The translations under genes were made by a program, and so were the position numbers. This document shows positions 33,072 through 42,461 of a stretch of 64,000 nucleotides of DNA, piece after piece (positions within the stretch are counted from its first letter, which is position 1; each line of letters starts with the position of its first letter). The DNA comes from Bacteroidales bacterium (GTDB taxonomy: Bacteria; Bacteroidota; Bacteroidia; Bacteroidales; WCHB1-69), in NCBI GenBank assembly GCA_017616775.1, contig JAFZXM010000059.1, positions 1 through 64,000 on the forward strand, read 5' to 3'. The notes below the pieces were generated by a model, which was not told where the DNA came from, did no database searches, and was given only the letters and a program-made list of their open reading frames with translations.

Positions 33072-34522
33072 AACAAATAGAAGATATATTAAAAGGAGTA
33101 CAAACGCTTAAAATTGAGCAAATACAGCACTATCCCGTGTCAAAAATATGCTTTGATACGCGGCAGGTGGAAAACAATTGCGTATTTGTGGCTCAAAAAG
33201 GCACCAAAACAGACGGACATCAATTTATACCGCAAGCCATAGAAAACGGAGCCCGCTATATAGTATTGGAAGACATGCCTCCGCATCTTTGTCCTGAAAT
33301 ATGCTATATTCAGGTTGCCGACTCTTCGTTGGCTTTAGCTTTGATGGCTGCTAATTTTTTTGACCACCCGTCAAAAAAATTAAAATTGGTGGGCATTACC
33401 GGCACCAACGGCAAAACCACTACCGTCACCCTGCTCTACCGTTTGTTCCGCCTGCTGGGCAAAAAAACGGGGCTGCTCAGCACTATAGAAAACCGCATTA
33501 ACGACACCGTCATTCCCAGCACCCACACCACCGCCGACAGTGTCAAACTTAATGAGTTGATGGCAAAAATGGTGGAAGAAGAATGTGAATATTGTTTTAT
33601 GGAAGTAAGCTCGCATTCCATTGTGCAAAACCGTATAGCAGGTTTGCATTTTACCGGAGGCATATTTAGCAATCTTACGCACGACCACCTGGATTATCAC
33701 AAAACATTTGCCGAATATAGAAATGCTAAAAAAAGGTTTTTTGACCATTTGCCCGATACCGCTTTCGCCTTAACCAACATAGACGACCCCAACGGCAATA
33801 TCATGCTGCAAGAAACCAAAGCCCGCAAATACAGCTATAGCCTGCAAAACGGAAATTGCGATTTTAAAGCAAAAATGCTGGAATGCAATTTAGACGGAAT
33901 ACTCCTTTTGATTGACGGTAAAGAAGTGTGGTTTAAGTTGGTAGGCCGATTCAACGCTTACAATTTGCTGTGCATATACGGAACAGGGGTGCTGCTGGGC
34001 CTAAACAAAGAAGAATGCCTGATTAAAATGAGCATGCTGGATGCTGCAGAAGGAAGATTTTATACCATTAAAGGCAATAAGGTGAGTGTGATTGTGGATT
34101 ATGCCCACACCCCCGATGCTTTGCAAAATGTGTTGGAAACCATCAATCATGCCAGCGACAAATCACAAACTATCATCACCGTGGTGGGCTGCGGTGGCGA
34201 CAGAGATAAAAGCAAACGTCCCGAAATGGCGGAAATAGCATGCAAACTAAGCAACAGGGTAATACTCACTTCCGACAATCCCCGCAGCGAAGAACCCGAA
34301 GCCATACTGGCTGATATGGAAAAAGGCGTGAGCTCCGCCTACACCGCCACCACCCTGATTATCGCCGACAGGCGTCAAGCCATAAAAGCGGCTATTACAC
34401 AGGCCCCTGCTAACAGTATAATACTTATTGCAGGAAAAGGTCATGAAAAATACCAAGAAATTAAAGGAATCAAACATCATTTCGACGATGTGGAAGAAGC
34501 TGAAAAATATATCAATATGTAA
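33068..34522 (+). CDS. murE: UDP-MurNAc-tripeptide synthetase MurE (meso-DAP type)
   Basis: The 484-residue ligase adds the third amino acid to UDP-MurNAc-L-Ala-D-Glu. The ATP-binding GTNGKTT is at 112-118, HTTADSVKL lies after the substrate domain, and DNPR (403-406) is the signature of the meso-diaminopimelate-adding enzyme, in contrast to lysine-adding MurE. The C-terminal LIAGKGHEKYQEI is intact. So all three Mur domains are present here, unlike in the murD slot downstream. It overlaps ftsI by 4 bases and precedes mraY by 61 bases. Confidence 0.97.
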   Translation: MKQIEDILKGVQTLKIEQIQHYPVSKICFDTRQVENNCVFVAQKGTKTDGHQFIPQAIENGARYIVLEDMPPHLCPEICYIQVADSSLALALMAANFFDHPSKKLKLVGITGTNGKTTTVTLLYRLFRLLGKKTGLLSTIENRINDTVIPSTHTTADSVKLNELMAKMVEEECEYCFMEVSSHSIVQNRIAGLHFTGGIFSNLTHDHLDYHKTFAEYRNAKKRFFDHLPDTAFALTNIDDPNGNIMLQETKARKYSYSLQNGNCDFKAKMLECNLDGILLLIDGKEVWFKLVGRFNAYNLLCIYGTGVLLGLNKEECLIKMSMLDAAEGRFYTIKGNKVSVIVDYAHTPDALQNVLETINHASDKSQTIITVVGCGGDRDKSKRPEMAEIACKLSNRVILTSDNPRSEEPEAILADMEKGVSSAYTATTLIIADRRQAIKAAITQAPANSIILIAGKGHEKYQEIKGIKHHFDDVEEAEKYINM

Positions 34523-34583
34523 ACATAAACAATTATAACTTATTAACAATTAACATTTTAAACTTTTTAACAATTTTGTATTT

Positions 34584-35843
34584 ATGCTATACTATCTTTT
34601 CAATTGGTTAGATAAAGTCACCCATATACCCGGAGCAGGTGTATTCAAATACATATCGTTCCGAACCGCCATGGCCGGTCTGTTATCATTATTTTTATCA
34701 ATGATAATAGGAAAATATATTATCAACATACTGCGAAAAAACCAAATAGGAGAAGATATCCGGGATTTGGGTCTGCAAGGTCAGTTGGAGAAAAAAGGAA
34801 CTCCCACCATGGGCGGCATTATCATATTATTCAGCATACTTATTCCCGTATTGCTATTCAACAAACTTGACAACATATATATCATTTTAATGATCATCAC
34901 TACAGCATGGCTGGGGTTGTTGGGATTTTTGGATGATTATATAAAAGTCAAAAAACACGATAAGGCAGGTCTTTCGGCCAAAGCCAAACTTTGCGGTCAG
35001 GCATTATTGGGTTTGTGCGTAGCTTTGGTGCTTTTCTTTCATCCCGATGTGGTAATAAAAGAAAAATGCAGCAAACCCGACTATGTGAACACCGAAAATG
35101 TATTCAAAATAGAAAACAATCCCAATGAAGGGACTACAGGTTATGAATGTGTGAATGCGGAAAAATCAACCAAAACCACCATTCCGTTTTTTAAAAACAA
35201 TGAATTGGACTATGCCGTGTTGCTCAAATGGATGGGTCCTGACTATGAAAAATGGGCATGGCTGATATACATTCCCATAATCATATTTATTATTATGGCT
35301 GTCAGCAACGGTGCCAATCTCACCGACGGACTTGACGGTTTGGCCATATCCGTAACCGCCATCATCGGGGCCACTTTGGGTGTGCTGGCATATGTTTCGG
35401 GTAATACCATCTTTGCGGACTATTTAAACATCATGTATATTCCCAACAGCGGGGAGTTGATGATATTCACGGGAGCCCTTGTGGGTGCTTGCCTTGGATT
35501 TATGTGGTGGAATTGCTTTCCGGCACAAATATTCATGGGAGATACAGGAAGCCTTGCCTTGGGTGGTATAGTTGCCGTTTTTGCCATTATCATCCGGAAA
35601 GAATTGCTCATACCCATACTTTGCGGCATCTATTTAGCCGAAAGTGTATCGGTATTGCTACAACGCGGCTATTTCAAATACACCCGGAAAAAATACGGGG
35701 AAGGAAAAAGATTGTTCCGCATGGCTCCTCTGCATCATCATTACCAACGTGCCGGCATGCATGAAACCAAAATAGTTCAACGATTTGTAATCATAGGGCT
35801 TATGTTGGCCGTTCTTACCATAGTAACTCTGAAATTACGCTAA
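34584..35843 (+). CDS. mraY: Phospho-N-acetylmuramoyl-pentapeptide-transferase MraY
   Basis: The 419-residue inner membrane enzyme makes lipid I by moving phospho-MurNAc-pentapeptide to undecaprenyl phosphate. Motifs are [43 protein letters not shown] and [14 protein letters not shown] loop of about 60 residues (around 155-210, rich in Lys, Asn and Glu) makes it longer than the E. coli enzyme, which is usual in Bacteroidota. The murD-like gene follows after 28 bases. Confidence 0.97.
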   Translation: MLYYLFNWLDKVTHIPGAGVFKYISFRTAMAGLLSLFLSMIIGKYIINILRKNQIGEDIRDLGLQGQLEKKGTPTMGGIIILFSILIPVLLFNKLDNIYIILMIITTAWLGLLGFLDDYIKVKKHDKAGLSAKAKLCGQALLGLCVALVLFFHPDVVIKEKCSKPDYVNTENVFKIENNPNEGTTGYECVNAEKSTKTTIPFFKNNELDYAVLLKWMGPDYEKWAWLIYIPIIIFIIMAVSNGANLTDGLDGLAISVTAIIGATLGVLAYVSGNTIFADYLNIMYIPNSGELMIFTGALVGACLGFMWWNCFPAQIFMGDTGSLALGGIVAVFAIIIRKELLIPILCGIYLAESVSVLLQRGYFKYTRKKYGEGKRLFRMAPLHHHYQRAGMHETKIVQRFVIIGLMLAVLTIVTLKLR

Positions 35844-35871
35844 TGCTTAAACTCATTTAACAATCAACATT

Positions 35872-36417
35872 ATGAAATTTGAAGATTTAATAATTGACAA
35901 CGCCCAAACCTACAGCCAAAAAGCGAAACTGTTAGAACAAAAACTAATAGCCATACGCCAACGCAACAGGGGCGAGATATTAAGTAAAATTGACACCGAA
36001 ACACATAGAATGGAACATATCACTACTTTCAGAGGCGTGGATTTTGTTAACGATTCCAAATCGGAAAATGTCAATGCCACCTATTATTGCTTGGAACAAA
36101 TGAAAAGCAATGTGATATGGATAGTGGGCGGTGATGACAGCCTTACCAATTATGCCGACCTTACCGAAGTGGTGAAAAACAAAGTAACGGCCATAGTATG
36201 CATGAGTGAACATTGTGAAAAGATAAAACAAACTTTCAACGGATATGTTCCTGTAATATTAGAATGCAACAATATGGAAACAGCTGTACGCCAAGGTTTT
36301 TACGCCGCACAAAAAGGTGACATCGTGCTACTTTCCACAGCATGCAAATGCGATTCGCAATTTAAAGATTACAAACAACGCGGACTCGCATTTAGAAAAG
36401 CTATTGCCCAATTGTAA
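35872..36417 (+). CDS. murD: Isolated, diverged MurD C-terminal domain (no ATP-binding domain)
   Basis: This 181-residue protein occupies the murD position, but normal MurD has about 440-450 residues. Residues 42-181 align with the C-terminal domain of MurD: HRMEHITTFRGVDFVNDSKS, VIWIVGGDD and GDIVLLSTACKCDSQF. The D-Glu-binding lysine (Lys63 in NDSK) is kept. The usual SPxxASxDxF loop is changed to S155-T-A-C-K-C-D-S-Q-F164, losing the expected Ser and following hydrophobic residue. The N-terminal UDP-binding and central GTNGKT domains are absent: mraY ends only 28 bases upstream, so no hidden exon or frameshift can supply them. Residues 1-41 are unrelated and helical. It cannot be a functional ligase alone; a different role or a separate full MurD must exist. 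Confidence 0.85.
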   Translation: MKFEDLIIDNAQTYSQKAKLLEQKLIAIRQRNRGEILSKIDTETHRMEHITTFRGVDFVNDSKSENVNATYYCLEQMKSNVIWIVGGDDSLTNYADLTEVVKNKVTAIVCMSEHCEKIKQTFNGYVPVILECNNMETAVRQGFYAAQKGDIVLLSTACKCDSQFKDYKQRGLAFRKAIAQL

Positions 36418-36436
36418 ACCTTATTTGATAATTGCA

Positions 36437-37678
36437 ATGAAACTAAAGCAGATACTTCAATCGTTGGCCCGACAAAACTACGGAGACACCAGAATATGGA
36501 TAGTTGTCTTTATATTGGCCGCTTTTTCCATTATGGCAGTTTACAGCACCGGTGCCAAACTCAGCTATGGCAACCGCAACAGCCTGGGTTTTCTGTTTTC
36601 GGGGCATGTGATGTTTATCTTGTTGAGTTTTGTTGTGATTTTCATATTTCAAAAAATGAATTACAGAATATGGGGCAGATTATCCAACATTGGCCTCATT
36701 ATCGGTATTACAATGCTGGTGGCCACTTTGTTTTTAGGAGTATCCGAAGGGGGGTCAAAACGCAGTATAGAAATTTTCGGACATAAAATTCAAACCATAC
36801 ACTTTATAGAATTTTGTGTGGTGATATATCTTTCCGCATGGATCAGCAAAGCAAAAGACAAAATTAACGACATCAAGCATGTTTATTTACCCATGTTGGC
36901 CTATGTGCTGTTCTTCTGTGTGGTTATTATGACACAAAAAACATCGGCCAGCCTTATATTGGGATGTACCTGCATGGCCATGATATTTGTATCCCAACTC
37001 AAAAGCAAATATTTGTTTGCAACCTTCGGCATTGCTATTGTAATATTCAGTATAGGCATCGCTTTTCTTATGTCCGACGCCATTAACACTCAGGCTGAAA
37101 ACAAAATATTCAAACGGTTAACAACAGCCAAAGTGCGTATAGAAAATTTCAGCAACAAAGAAAACGTGCACAAAGACATACTTACTACCGAAGCGGCTAT
37201 AGCCTGTAGCGGACTGCTGCCCCACCCCGGCACCACCATCCACAGCAACAGCGTACAGGAAAGTTATTCCGACTATATATTCGCCTTCTTTGTAGAAGAA
37301 TATGGAATTCTTTTCGGCACATTATTGATATTGATGTATTTAATACTATTCTACAGGGCTGTTACCATAGCCAGAATGATGCCTACAGGCTTCGGTTCGT
37401 ATTTAGCCATAAGTATAGGATTTTTGATTACTTTCCAAGCATTTACCCATATTTGCGTGTGTTTGGGAATAGCTCCCGCTACAGGTGAAACACTTCCTCT
37501 GTTCAGCAAAGGAGGGGTATCCATACTCACTACAGCGGCAGAAATAGGCATATTGATCAATATTAGCAAAGAAGCTGACCGTATCAACAAAGAACGGCTG
37601 AAAAACAGCAGAAAAAAACAAACAACAGGAATAGAAAACAATATAGTTGAAGAAACAAACAATATACAACATGAATAA
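36437..37678 (+). CDS. ftsW: FtsW, peptidoglycan glycosyltransferase/lipid II polymerase of the divisome
   Basis: The SEDS-family membrane protein has about 10 helices. Recognisable segments include GGSKRSIEIFG after the third helix, the DYIFAFFVEEYGILFGTLL motif, and LPLFSKGGVSILTTAAEIG. The frame is open upstream to 36317, but the ATG at 36437 (MKLKQILQSLARQNYG, 413 residues) begins the normal sequence and follows the stop of the murD-like gene by 19 bases. The C-terminus is a Lys/Asn-rich cytoplasmic tail. The stop overlaps the start of murG by 8 bases. Confidence 0.95.
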   Translation: MKLKQILQSLARQNYGDTRIWIVVFILAAFSIMAVYSTGAKLSYGNRNSLGFLFSGHVMFILLSFVVIFIFQKMNYRIWGRLSNIGLIIGITMLVATLFLGVSEGGSKRSIEIFGHKIQTIHFIEFCVVIYLSAWISKAKDKINDIKHVYLPMLAYVLFFCVVIMTQKTSASLILGCTCMAMIFVSQLKSKYLFATFGIAIVIFSIGIAFLMSDAINTQAENKIFKRLTTAKVRIENFSNKENVHKDILTTEAAIACSGLLPHPGTTIHSNSVQESYSDYIFAFFVEEYGILFGTLLILMYLILFYRAVTIARMMPTGFGSYLAISIGFLITFQAFTHICVCLGIAPATGETLPLFSKGGVSILTTAAEIGILINISKEADRINKERLKNSRKKQTTGIENNIVEETNNIQHE

Positions 37679-38783
37679 AAAAATAATCATTTCCGGAGGT
37701 GGCACGGGAGGTCATATTTTTCCTGCCATAGCCATAGCCAATGCGGCAAAAAACCGTTGGCCCGATGCCGAAATATTATTTATTGGCGCCGAAGGCAGAA
37801 TGGAAATGGAAAAAGTACCGGCGGCAGGTTATGCCATTAAAGGTCTTCCCATTGCAGGACTTCAACGTCAACTGTCCATAGCCAATATCGTCAAAAATTT
37901 ACAACTGCCTTTTAAACTGATAAAAAGCCACAAAATGGTGAAGAATATACTAAAAGAATTTCAACCCGATATTGTGGTGGGTGTAGGCGGATTTGCAAGT
38001 GAGCCTACACTCAAAACGGCTGCTTCCATGGGTTTCCATACTCTTTTGCAGGAACAAAATTCCTATGCCGGTCTCACCAACAAAATATTAGCCGGTCACG
38101 CTGACACCATCTGTGTGGCTTACGAAGGAATGGAACGCTTTTTCCCGAAAGAAAAGATAGTCTTTACCGGCAATCCCGTCAGAAAAGATATAGAACAAAT
38201 GAACGGTTCCCGGGAAGAAGGAATAGCCCATTTCAACCTTAACGGTGACAAAAAGATTGTGCTTGTAGTGGGAGGTAGCCTTGGTGCCCGCAGCATCAAC
38301 AACATGATGCTGAACAGTTTCGGTTTTGCAAAAACCAACTCCGTGCAATTTATATGGCAAACAGGCCGCCATATGTATGATATAGCTGCAGAAGCAGTGA
38401 AAAAAAACAATATGGAAGACTATATCAAAGTGCATCAATTCATTTCCCGCATGGACCTTGCCTACGCTGCGGCAGATATTGTTATTTCAAGAGCCGGAGC
38501 TATCGCCATTTCCGAACTTTGTCTGGTGGGAAAACCTGTGGTGCTTATTCCTTCACCCAATGTGGCTGAAGACCACCAAACCAAAAACGCCATGGCCCTG
38601 GTAAACAAAGGAGCTGCCGTGATGGTGAAAGATGTGGAATGCGACACACAATGCCTTCCTCTATTAGAACAACTGTTGAACGACGCTCAACGCCAAACAA
38701 CCATGCGTGAAGCTATCAGCGCTCTGGCAATGAAAGGTGCTGCAGATAAGATTGTGGATCAAATAGCTAAAATTATAGAATGA
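37671..38783 (+). CDS. murG: MurG, lipid I N-acetylglucosaminyltransferase
   Basis: The 370-residue enzyme adds GlcNAc to lipid I to make lipid II at the inner membrane face. Motifs are GGGTGGHIFPAIAIA near the start, GVGGFASEPTL, GGSLGARSIN, and ISRAGAIAISELCLVGKPVVLIPSPN followed by DHQTKNA. The start at 37671 (MNKKIIISGGGTGG) overlaps ftsW by 8 bases; the longer frame from 37647 would need a TTG start. Its stop overlaps murC by 4 bases. Confidence 0.97.
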   Translation: MNKKIIISGGGTGGHIFPAIAIANAAKNRWPDAEILFIGAEGRMEMEKVPAAGYAIKGLPIAGLQRQLSIANIVKNLQLPFKLIKSHKMVKNILKEFQPDIVVGVGGFASEPTLKTAASMGFHTLLQEQNSYAGLTNKILAGHADTICVAYEGMERFFPKEKIVFTGNPVRKDIEQMNGSREEGIAHFNLNGDKKIVLVVGGSLGARSINNMMLNSFGFAKTNSVQFIWQTGRHMYDIAAEAVKKNNMEDYIKVHQFISRMDLAYAAADIVISRAGAIAISELCLVGKPVVLIPSPNVAEDHQTKNAMALVNKGAAVMVKDVECDTQCLPLLEQLLNDAQRQTTMREAISALAMKGAADKIVDQIAKIIE

Positions 38784-40123
38784 GATATTATTTTTTAGGT
38801 ATAGGAGGCATAGGTATGAGCGCTCTCGCACGCTATTTTCACCAACAAGGAATGATGGTGAGCGGCTATGACCGTACCCCTTCCCCCCTTACCGAAACTT
38901 TGATTGGCGAAGGTATTGCCGTTCATTATCAAGACAATCCTGAACTGATACCCGAAAATATTGATACGGTTATATACACCCCGGCCATTCCTGCCGATAA
39001 CCGGGAATTCCGATATCTGCAACAAAAAGGTATTCCCATGTACAAACGCTCGCAAATATTAGGGCATATTTGTACCAACGATTTTAACCGCACCCTTGCG
39101 GTTGCCGGCAGTCATGGAAAAACATCCACTTCCTCTATTCTGACACATCTGCTCAGCGGAGACAGACCCGTTTCGGCATTTATAGGCGGTATAGCCAATA
39201 ATTTTAATGCCAACTATATTTTCCGGTCAGGAGCCGATGACGTGGTGGTGGAAGCTGATGAATACGACAGATCTTTTCTTACCCTTCATCCTTATCTGGC
39301 CATTATAACATCCATGGATGCCGACCATTTGGATATCTACGGCTCTCAAAATTCACTTATAGACGCATTCAACCATTTCGCTTCACAAATACACAAACAA
39401 GGATACCTTATCACAAAACCCCATCTGATGCCGTTGCTTCATCCGCAATGTAAAATTATCAGCTACTCCCTCCATGACAATACATGCCTGTATCACGCCG
39501 ATAATATCTGCATAAGCAACGGAAAACAATATTTTGACATTATATGCCCTTCGCATAAAATAAAAGATGTTTCCATGGAAACAGCGGGAAACTATTATAT
39601 AGAAAATGCCGTTGCCGCTGTTGCGGCAGCAGAAATCCTGGGGGTGAACGATGACGTTATCCGAAAACAACTGGCCTCTTTTACCGGCGTAAAACGCCGT
39701 TTTGACTATATTGTCAAACAAGCTGACTTTATATATATAGACGACTATGCCCATCATCCCAACGAGATAAAAGCCTGCATCTCTTCAGCCCGGATGATGC
39801 ATCCCGACAAACATATCTGCGGCATTTTTCAACCGCACCTTTATACACGCACCCGCGATTTTGCCGATGAATTTGCTCAAGCTTTGAGCATGCTGGACAG
39901 TGTGGCTTTATTAGACATTTATCCCGCAAGAGAATTGCCTATTGAAGGTATCAACTCTCAATTTTTGTTGGATAAAATCACCTTGAAAGACAAAATATTG
40001 CTACAAAAGAATGAAATAACCGACTATATTGCCTCCCGTAAACCCGAAGTGCTGCTTACCATGGGTGCCGGCGATATAGACAGAATGGTGAATATGATTA
40101 AAGAAAGGTTTGCCCATGAATAA
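38780..40123 (+). CDS. murC: UDP-N-acetylmuramate--L-alanine ligase MurC
   Basis: This 447-residue ligase adds L-Ala to UDP-MurNAc. It has the complete Mur architecture: GIGGIGMSALAR (7-18), AGSHGKTSTSS for ATP binding, VVEADEYDRSFL in the central domain, and DDYAHHPNEIKA with the start of the C-terminal domain. Length is normal. Because MurC and MurE are both intact, loss of domains in the murD slot is specific. The ATG overlaps the murG stop by 4 bases, and the 3' end overlaps ftsQ by 8. Confidence 0.97.
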   Translation: MRYYFLGIGGIGMSALARYFHQQGMMVSGYDRTPSPLTETLIGEGIAVHYQDNPELIPENIDTVIYTPAIPADNREFRYLQQKGIPMYKRSQILGHICTNDFNRTLAVAGSHGKTSTSSILTHLLSGDRPVSAFIGGIANNFNANYIFRSGADDVVVEADEYDRSFLTLHPYLAIITSMDADHLDIYGSQNSLIDAFNHFASQIHKQGYLITKPHLMPLLHPQCKIISYSLHDNTCLYHADNICISNGKQYFDIICPSHKIKDVSMETAGNYYIENAVAAVAAAEILGVNDDVIRKQLASFTGVKRRFDYIVKQADFIYIDDYAHHPNEIKACISSARMMHPDKHICGIFQPHLYTRTRDFADEFAQALSMLDSVALLDIYPARELPIEGINSQFLLDKITLKDKILLQKNEITDYIASRKPEVLLTMGAGDIDRMVNMIKERFAHE

Positions 40124-40925
40124 AAAATTAGTACTCTTCGGCATATTTTTGATATTGTTTATTGTCTCTATCCTGATTATACATCATATAGTGGCCAAAG
40201 AAAAAACTTTTGCCAAAATAGAATACCGGATTGCTTTTTTATCCGATTCCCTATTCTCTATCAATACTTTGGATAGCTTTATAAATACTCATTGCGAAAA
40301 AATTCTCAACCAAAAAATAGATAGTGTAAACCGCTTGAAAATACAACACAGCATAGAACATTTTCCTTACCTGAAAAATGTAAACGTTATCTATCACGGA
40401 CACACCCTCACCATCAAAGCGGAACAAGAAAAAGCCATAGCAAGAGTATTCAACAATGATGATGAATCCTATTTAATCGCCGCTTCCGGCCGTTTAATGC
40501 CCGTTAACCAATATTGCCCCAACCGTATTCTTATTGCCAACGGCAATATAAACCTGCATTACGACAGCACCCTTTATGTATGCACCGACAGTGTGTTCAA
40601 AAAGAAAAGCATTTCCGCCCAACTCTTTAATTTATATAGCATATGGAAATTGGCCGACTATATTTATAATGATGATTTTTGGCGAGCTCAAATATGCCAA
40701 ATGTTTATCACCGATAACAACGAAATAGAATTAGTGCCTGCAGTAGGCCAACATGTGGTGCAATTCGGAAAATTGGACAATAAAACCCATTCCGATGAAA
40801 TCATACACAATAAATTTCAAAATTTAAAAAGCATATATATTAACGGTTTAAGCATCAGAGGCTGGAACCGTTATCAATCAATAAATTTAAAATACGGTAG
40901 CGAAATACCTTGTCAAAAACGATAA
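40116..40925 (+). CDS. ftsQ: FtsQ-like division protein
   Basis: This 269-residue protein has a very short cytoplasmic N-terminus, one membrane helix (MNKKLVLFGIFLILFIVSIL-like, residues 5-24), and a periplasmic domain with a POTRA-like region (HFPYLKNVNVIYHGHTLTI) and a C-terminal beta part. It sits in the ftsQ slot between murC and ftsA. Conservation is low, as is normal for FtsQ. The ATG at 40116 is chosen instead of the TTG at 40110. It overlaps murC by 8 bases. Confidence 0.85.
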   Translation: MNKKLVLFGIFLILFIVSILIIHHIVAKEKTFAKIEYRIAFLSDSLFSINTLDSFINTHCEKILNQKIDSVNRLKIQHSIEHFPYLKNVNVIYHGHTLTIKAEQEKAIARVFNNDDESYLIAASGRLMPVNQYCPNRILIANGNINLHYDSTLYVCTDSVFKKKSISAQLFNLYSIWKLADYIYNDDFWRAQICQMFITDNNEIELVPAVGQHVVQFGKLDNKTHSDEIIHNKFQNLKSIYINGLSIRGWNRYQSINLKYGSEIPCQKR

Positions 40926-40937
40926 ATTTAACACTCT

Positions 40938-42428
40938 ATGGGATTTTTTGATAAATTTACGAAAAAAAATAATGAAGAGGAGTTGTTAACTCCTGAAGAA
41001 GAACGTGCGCAACAACATAACAACATCGCTGTCGGTTTGGATATCGGCACCACCAAAATTGTTTCCTTTGCCGGCAAACGCAATCAAAACGGAGAGGTGG
41101 AAATATTAGGGCATAGTTTGCGGGAATCCATAGGCGTACAAAGAGGTCAGGTGATCAATATTACCGAAACTTCCAATGCCATCAATTTCGTGATGGGCGA
41201 TTTGAATAAAAAACTAAATATGAACCTGAAGGATGTGATGGTGGGAATAGCCGGCCAACATATACATTCACAACGTATTTACGGTGATATCAAACGCAAC
41301 AATCCTGATGATGTGATAACACAAGACGATATCAATCATCTGTTGGAAGAAATGTTCAAAACCCCTATTGATGCCGGCAAACAAGTATTGGATGTGATTC
41401 CTCAAGAATATATTATCAATACCGATATACGGATTTTGGAACCCAAAGGAATTACCGGTAGAAAATTGGGCTCGGAATTTAATATCATCACCGGAGATAT
41501 CAATCACATACGCAATATAGGAAGATGCGTAAAAAATTGCAATCTCAATATGGACAGCCTCATATTAGAGCCTATCGCTTCTTCAAAAGTGGTGCTGGAT
41601 GAAGATGAAAAAGAAATAGGAGTGGCTTTGGTTGACATTGGCGGCGGCACCACCGATGTCATAGTCTTTTCCGACGGTGTAATGCGGCATAGTGCCGTTA
41701 TTCCTATTGCCAGCAACGTAATATCGGATGATATTTATACTGTTTTCGGCGGTATTACACGCGATAAAGCTGAAATATTGAAAATAAAACACGGCTCCTG
41801 CATGCCGGACGATTCCACACAAAACCACCTTATTTCCATTCCCGGCGTTCACGGCAGACCTCCAAAAACAATATCGGAACTGGAATTGGCAAAAGTGATT
41901 CACAGCCGTATGTCGGAAATAATAGAACGCGTAGTAGCCGAACTCAAAAATGCCAAATGCTTTGATATGCTCGGTTGCGGTATAGTATTCACCGGCGGCG
42001 GCTCCCAACTTAAAGGACTCAAAGAATTAGCCGAATTCAAAACAGGACTTACCGTCCGTATAGGATATCCTGAAGAAAAAATAAAAATATCCGACAGTGA
42101 ATACAAAAATCCTTCTTTCTCTACAGGTCTTGGACTGATGCTCTTAGGCATAGAACGCAATGAGGCTTTATACGGCTATCCTTCTTTCAATAGCCCGGAA
42201 CAGCCTGTGGATGATTTTGAAGAAGAAACAGAACCTGCCGAAGAAGTTGAAATCAACAAACCGGACAATGAAGAGCAAAAGAAAAAAGATAAAAAAAGAC
42301 CGAAAGATCCGGATAAAAAACCCTGGTTATGGGATCAATTAGGAAAAATTTTAGACTCCCTCCTGACAGAAGATGATTCTTTAGAGGACGACAACTTAGA
42401 TGATGACGAATATGACAAAGAATTGTAA
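40938..42428 (+). CDS. ftsA: FtsA, actin-like membrane tether of FtsZ
   Basis: The 496-residue protein carries the actin-fold motifs VGLDIGTTKIVSFAG (about 32-46), VALVDIGGGTTDVIVFSDG and GIVFTGGGSQLKGL, with the SHS2/1C domain between them. It is longer than E. coli FtsA owing to a charged C-terminal linker (about 420-465, Glu/Lys rich), then a likely membrane-binding amphipathic helix (KPWLWDQLGKILDSLL) and a final acidic tail. This arrangement is usual in Bacteroidota. It follows ftsQ by 12 bases and precedes ftsZ by 33. Confidence 0.96.
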   Translation: MGFFDKFTKKNNEEELLTPEEERAQQHNNIAVGLDIGTTKIVSFAGKRNQNGEVEILGHSLRESIGVQRGQVINITETSNAINFVMGDLNKKLNMNLKDVMVGIAGQHIHSQRIYGDIKRNNPDDVITQDDINHLLEEMFKTPIDAGKQVLDVIPQEYIINTDIRILEPKGITGRKLGSEFNIITGDINHIRNIGRCVKNCNLNMDSLILEPIASSKVVLDEDEKEIGVALVDIGGGTTDVIVFSDGVMRHSAVIPIASNVISDDIYTVFGGITRDKAEILKIKHGSCMPDDSTQNHLISIPGVHGRPPKTISELELAKVIHSRMSEIIERVVAELKNAKCFDMLGCGIVFTGGGSQLKGLKELAEFKTGLTVRIGYPEEKIKISDSEYKNPSFSTGLGLMLLGIERNEALYGYPSFNSPEQPVDDFEEETEPAEEVEINKPDNEEQKKKDKKRPKDPDKKPWLWDQLGKILDSLLTEDDSLEDDNLDDDEYDKEL

Positions 42429-42461
42429 ATTAATAGTATAAACCATATAACATTCATTACC

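Noticed and set aside
35844-36417. Frameshift hiding the N-terminal part of MurD
   Set aside because: The preceding gene mraY ends 28 bases upstream, and no MurD-like N-terminal or GTNGKT sequence is seen in any frame between them.
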